Source of the DNA: Candidatus Bipolaricaulota bacterium | GTDB taxonomy: Bacteria; Bipolaricaulota; Bipolaricaulia; Bipolaricaulales; Bipolaricaulaceae | Length of the DNA: 41,961 nucleotides | Direction of reading: 5' to 3' | Assembly (NCBI GenBank): GCA_014360985.1 | Contig: JACIWK010000015.1 | Location: 1-41,961, forward strand | Part shown: positions 39,005 to 41,961 of the stretch, in pieces | Numbering within the stretch: the stretch's first letter is position 1 | Layout of the letters: every line of letters starts with the position of its first letter | Position numbers and translations under genes: made by a program | Notes under the pieces: generated by a model | Databases searched by the model: none | Seen by the model: only the letters and a program-made list of their open reading frames with translations | What the model was told of the DNA's origin: nothing

Positions 39005-39142
39005 TTACGCCCCTTTCGCGATCAGACCGGTGACGATGTCCATCTCCACCGCGTCCCCGACCTCGACCCCGTCCGGGATCGCCACCTTGACGCACAGTCC
39101 CAGCACGCCTGGGCCGAAGTCAGCAACCAGCCCCCCCTCCAC
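39005..39142 (-). CDS. Small open frame or 3' gene remnant, unidentified
   Basis: A 45-codon frame starting with GTG reads VEGGLVADFGPGVLGLCVKV and ends VEVGDAVEMDIVTGLIAKGA. It looks protein-like and may be the tail of a larger lost gene, since an in-frame TGA lies 18 bases above GNLGGPA. No ribosome-binding site is visible. Its stop lies four bases from the start of the DinB-family gene, so coupling is possible. Confidence 0.3.
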   Translation of the reverse strand: MEGGLVADFGPGVLGLCVKVAIPDGVEVGDAVEMDIVTGLIAKGA

Positions 39143-39190
39143 AGCGGGGCCACCGAGGTTCCCTCAAGCCAATAGCAAGCCTGTACCAGA

Positions 39191-40129
39191 CTAGGGGGCG
39201 TCGCTCTTCCACGGGTAGCGGAAACCAGACCACAAGGTCTCATCCGGGCCATACAGGAAGACCTCGTCGCCGTCGTTGTCCCACACGGTACGGCCGAACC
39301 AGTTCAGGACAACATCCGAGATTCCACAACCTTGAACCCTGTTCCGGTCTTTCTCAGGGATGCCCGATCCATTCCGAACGAGCAGAACCTTGCCAGGCAG
39401 AAGCTGACAACTTGGCCCGAGGAGCGCGCTGAACTCAAGCCGGTTGAGGGGTCGCTCTCCCTTTTGCCACTTCTCGTAGGCATCCTTGTCCATAAGAACC
39501 CATCTCTGACCGAAGTCGATCGCGACGAGACCTCTGTTTACGATGTAGACAACCTCCACGTCGCCCCAGAACTTGACCGCTGCCACTACCACATCCCGTT
39601 CGGGGTAGAAATCCGGCAGCTGCCAGAGGCCTCGTCTCTCACGAGCGGCCTCAACCTGGGCCGCAAGAAGCTGGTCAGCGTAACGGATAGGGAAGGCACC
39701 AGGAACCAATTCCCTGTCTATGATTCCGGGGAGATAGACGGTAGCTAGCCCTTCAGAGATGAGCATTTCCTGAACGAGCCGGGACCGGGCTTCGTCAAGA
39801 AACACGTATGCCAGCACGCGACCACGGTCAACCCAGCGGTATCCCCCATCTACAACCTCCACCTCGAGCCACACGTGACTCCCGTCCACCAATACCTCGT
39901 TCCGATCCTTGGCCTGAGGGCCCAGCTCATCCTTGAGCTCGGGCGCGCTGACTGCCATGTATCGCACGTCGAGATTCGGCCCATCTGGAAGGCGGACACT
40001 AATAGAGTCTCCGTCTTTGACAGCCGTAACCCAGCAAGGCCCGATCACTGCTGAGGGAGATTGGACCCCCGCGGGGAAAACGGAAACCGCAAGAATGGTA
40101 AGCCCACAAAGAAGACCGAGGATTCGCAT
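39191..40129 (-). CDS. Secreted thermonuclease-like protein with lamin-tail-like C-terminus
   Basis: Exported protein of 312 aa. Seen: a signal peptide (RILGLLCGLTILAVSVFPAG), a staphylococcal-nuclease-like domain at about 30-165 (VTAVKDGDSISVRLPDG, VRYMAVSAPELKDELGPQA, VDRGRVLAYVFLDE), and a C-terminal domain at about 180-312 (VVYIVNRGLVAIDFGQRWVL, LLPGKVLLVRNGSGIP, DVVLNWFGRTVWDNDGDEVF) like a lamin-tail beta-sandwich. The family Arg and Glu residues expected for calcium-dependent catalysis seem present. The frame is open to 40330; ATG 40129 starts the signal. Base composition is visibly less GC-rich than that of the neighbours, hinting at transfer. Confidence 0.78.
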   Translation of the reverse strand: MRILGLLCGLTILAVSVFPAGVQSPSAVIGPCWVTAVKDGDSISVRLPDGPNLDVRYMAVSAPELKDELGPQAKDRNEVLVDGSHVWLEVEVVDGGYRWVDRGRVLAYVFLDEARSRLVQEMLISEGLATVYLPGIIDRELVPGAFPIRYADQLLAAQVEAARERRGLWQLPDFYPERDVVVAAVKFWGDVEVVYIVNRGLVAIDFGQRWVLMDKDAYEKWQKGERPLNRLEFSALLGPSCQLLPGKVLLVRNGSGIPEKDRNRVQGCGISDVVLNWFGRTVWDNDGDEVFLYGPDETLWSGFRYPWKSDAP

Positions 40130-40339
40130 CCTTTCCCCCCCTTTCAGAAACGGGTGCAGAATCATAGTGAGCTTAGCTGTCACAGGCAACCGGTCAGTCG
40201 TGCCACTGCAATAGACCCATCTCTCACGGCTCGAACAAGGGCTGAAGAAACCATGTGGGAGGAGCAACGCGGCTACGCCTTCACCACGGTGCTGAAACGC
40301 CGACCAGATGCTTGAGATCGTCGGTTGCACCCGAGGGCC

Positions 40340-40477
40340 TCAGTGCATGGTCTGCATGTCGAGGAGCCCGCGGCGGTGGGCGACGACCTCCCGCGTCTGG
40401 CCCCGCGCCTCGCGGCGCTTGACCCGGAACACGCGGGTGAGGTCCTGCGTTTCGATGGAGAGTTCCCGACTTGCCAC
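40340..40477 (-). pseudogene. N-terminal remnant of an ABC transporter ATPase
   Basis: A 45-codon frame from GTG 40477, with GGAGGG upstream, reads ASRELSIETQDLTRVFRVKR, similar to the start of ABC-type ATPases, then stops before any Walker A motif. Only the first strand region of the domain is present. The assignment rests on this short stretch. Confidence 0.4.
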
Positions 40478-40605
40478 GATCCCTCCTGAGACCAGCCCCA
40501 TAAAGAGGGGCACGGATTTGCAGTGTACCTGCTCCGATCTGGTCGTTCTGGCCCTGGCGAGATTCCCCCTCGCTCAGGCTACACTTGGGGCTGGAGGAAA
40601 CGGAA

Positions 40606-40809
40606 ATGCGCAGGTTCATCTTTCGCGCCCACGACGGCGAGATCGAAGAGGAGGGGCGGAAGCTCCTCGCCGCGCTTGACGTTGAAGATGTGGACGTCAT
40701 CCGCGACGAGACGGTGGCCGAGGCGTGGCTCGATGATCTCGAGGCCCGCCGCACGATCTACGGCCTGCAGGAGATCCGCGACTACCTGGAGCGGCTCGTC
40801 AAGGGCTGA
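40606..40809 (+). CDS. Small acidic protein of unknown function
   Basis: A 67-aa protein reading MRRFIFRAHDGEIEEEGRKL and continuing with VEDVDVIRDETVAEAWLDDL. It is charged and probably folded as a small alpha/beta unit; no family recognised. ATG 40606 is preceded by GGAGGAAACGG; a TTG at 40585 is less likely. A TACACT hexamer at 40580 may be its -10. The surrounding region is gene-poor, and codon use looks normal for this genome. Confidence 0.55.
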   Translation: MRRFIFRAHDGEIEEEGRKLLAALDVEDVDVIRDETVAEAWLDDLEARRTIYGLQEIRDYLERLVKG

Positions 40810-41115
40810 GTCCCCGCTCGCTCGTGGCAAAGGTCGCCGAGGACCGTAGCGTCGCAGCCCGTCTGCGACGGCCTTCCCGGCAGCGACGGACCCTGTGTCC
40901 GCCCGTGGGGTTCGCGAACCGACGAACCGACCCCCCGTCAACCGACCCACCGCGGCAATGCCATCGGGCATGAAGCCCGCGGCGCCCTTCCGCCCGCAGA
41001 CCACGGTGCTCGCCGCAAGGATCGGCAGTGCTCGCCATGACCGAGGCTGCGTGACGCTGGGGCAGTGCATTCGCTCCAGCGTCTGCCCGATCGGGCCTGC
41101 ACGGACGGGGCGGGC
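40810..41115. other. Intergenic stretch with no recognisable gene
   Basis: About 300 bases between the small protein and the promoter-like TATACT. Open frames on both strands (for example 40895-41206) lack family features and ribosome-binding sites. No tRNA or clear terminator seen. Confidence 0.5.
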
Positions 41116-41146
41116 TATACTCGGCTCGGGCGCGGCTTCGCCGCGC
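41116..41146 (+). promoter_or_regulatory. Putative promoter and leader hairpin of the AOR gene
   Basis: TATACT at 41116-41121, preceded by GCGGGC as in the other TATACT sites. Then comes a perfect hairpin GCGCGGC/GCCGCGC with a TTC loop at 41130-41146. This leaves a leader of about 90 bases before ATG 41219. I could not match it to the molybdenum or tungsten cofactor riboswitch pattern. Confidence 0.4.
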
Positions 41147-41218
41147 AACGGCTGCTCGCGCGCGCGGTGCCTGGCCCAGTCGCCAAACGCGAGACCACAG
41201 ATATGAAGGGGGGAGACG

Positions 41219-41961
41219 ATGAACGGTGTGACGGGGAAGATCCTGGTGGCGGACCTCTCGCAGGGGAAGACGGCGGCGGAGACGCTGCCCGATCAGGCGT
41301 ACCGCCTGTTCCTGGGCGGGTTCGGGTTGGGCGCCCACCTCGCCTGGACCCGGATCCCGAAGGGGGCCGACCCCCTTGGGGCCCAGAACGCGGTGGCGAT
41401 GGTTCCCGGCCTCCTCACCGGAGACGGGATCTCCACCGCGTCGAAAACCACGTTCACCTTCCGCTCCCCCCTCACGGGAACCCTCGCCCGATCCGTGGCC
41501 GGGGCGTGGGCAGGGATCGCGCTCCGCAAGGCGGGATGGGACGCCCTCCTTCTCCGCGGGGCGAGCAAGAGCCCCGTCGTCCTGATCGTCGAGGACGGCC
41601 AGGCCCGGTTCGAGGACGCGTCCGACCTGTGGGGGCTCGACACCCGCGCCACGGCCCACGCCCTCCGCGAGCGGTTCGGCGAAGGCTACCGCACCGCGCT
41701 GATCGGCCCGGCGGGGGAGGCCCTCTCCCGCATCTCCACGATCGAGTGCGACGGCCGCCAGGCCGGCCGCGGCGGTGGGGGCGCCGTGTTCGGGGCCAAG
41801 AAGCTCAAGGCGATCCTCGTCAAGGGAACCGGACCTGTTCCCGTGCACGACCGGGAGCACCTGAAGAAGCTCGTCGCCCACTGGCAGACGATCATCCGCG
41901 ACCACCCGGTGACGAAGGCCGACATGGCCTACGGAAGCGGGGAGTTCCTCGACTGGATGAA
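41219..41961 (+). CDS. aor: Aldehyde ferredoxin oxidoreductase, 3' truncated by window edge
   Basis: N-terminal 247 residues of a tungsten-pterin oxidoreductase that oxidises aldehydes to acids with ferredoxin, or the reverse. Seen: NGVTGKILVADLSQGKTAAE, YRLFLGGFGLGAHLAW, PGLLTGDGISTASKTTFTFR, SPLTGTLARSVAGAWAG, and GRGGGGAVFGAKKLKAILVK, which matches the pterin-binding segment of the family. ATG 41219 has GGGGGGAG upstream. The frame is open to the last base, and the C-terminal 4Fe-4S Cys residues lie outside the window. Substrate class (AOR, GOR or FOR) cannot be decided from this part. It would draw on the same ferredoxin pool as the KOR and Hdr genes. Confidence 0.88.
   Translation, partial: MNGVTGKILVADLSQGKTAAETLPDQAYRLFLGGFGLGAHLAWTRIPKGADPLGAQNAVAMVPGLLTGDGISTASKTTFTFRSPLTGTLARSVAGAWAGIALRKAGWDALLLRGASKSPVVLIVEDGQARFEDASDLWGLDTRATAHALRERFGEGYRTALIGPAGEALSRISTIECDGRQAGRGGGGAVFGAKKLKAILVKGTGPVPVHDREHLKKLVAHWQTIIRDHPVTKADMAYGSGEFLDWM

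Noticed and set aside
40895-41206. 103-codon frame before the AOR gene
   Set aside because: Arg/Pro/Ala-rich, no start signal, and it overlaps the promoter-like TATACT and leader hairpin.
1-41961. tRNA, rRNA, CRISPR arrays, transposases, integrases, phage genes
   Set aside because: Looked for in all gaps and frames by eye; no cloverleaf-like segment, regular spaced repeats or recombinase motifs were found.

Overview
The window is a high-GC bacterial chromosome segment that is almost fully coding. Genes sit in long same-strand runs with overlapping stop and start codons. The gene set points to a H2-using anaerobe: HdrABC-MvhADG, ferredoxin-dependent 2-oxoacid oxidoreductase, class I Fe-S fumarase and a tungsten-type aldehyde ferredoxin oxidoreductase. 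Protein style and gene content remind me of Candidatus Bipolaricaulota (Acetothermia/OP1). That placement is inference from memory and was not tested.

Region 1 (1-7190) looks like a defence or accessory patch. It holds a 5'-truncated DUF1156-type DNA methylase, a DUF499-type P-loop ATPase and an ADP-ribosylglycohydrolase-family protein with an unclear start. Between methylase and ATPase lies a gutted GxxExxY gene flanked by inverted copies of a short repeat (core CTCACCNCAGAGNCNCAGAG). Two more copies of that repeat lie in frame inside the methylase.

Region 2 (7727-22190) is the core of the window: one uninterrupted 16-gene operon. In order it reads korC, hdrA, mvhD, mvhG, mvhA, hydrogenase maturation protease, hdrC, hdrB, a 2Fe-2S/4Fe-4S subunit, a fumarate-reductase-type flavoprotein, korD, korA, korB, two fumarase subunits and malic enzyme, ending at a strong hairpin. 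My reading is a soluble H2-dependent fumarate reductase. HdrA would split hydrogen electrons between fumarate, through HdrBC and the Fe-S/flavoprotein pair, and ferredoxin. Ferredoxin would drive 2-oxoglutarate synthase, while malic enzyme and fumarase supply fumarate. Together this is a reductive half of the TCA cycle encoded as one unit.

Region 3 (22363-24434) has an EFR1-type flavodoxin/ferredoxin protein and a HepT-MNT toxin-antitoxin pair. A decayed tandem duplication of the same segment follows: a near-identical ferredoxin tail plus an MNT pseudogene without its catalytic motif.

Region 4 (24702-41218) is mixed chromosomal content: GNAT proteins, a divergent PlsC-like protein, a NapH-like membrane Fe-S protein with a lipoprotein, an HI0933-type flavoprotein, adenosine deaminase, an HAD-HD fusion, an FN3 lipoprotein, a DMT transporter, a DinB-family protein with a HicB-like front, and a secreted nuclease with a lamin-tail-like end. 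Inside it is a compact regulatory unit: a membrane-bound winged-helix regulator between two secreted-protein genes, each preceded by GTTGACC heptamers at an 11-bp period like a PhoB box. An aldehyde ferredoxin oxidoreductase gene starts at 41219 and runs off the window.

I saw no tRNA, rRNA, CRISPR array, transposase or phage genes.
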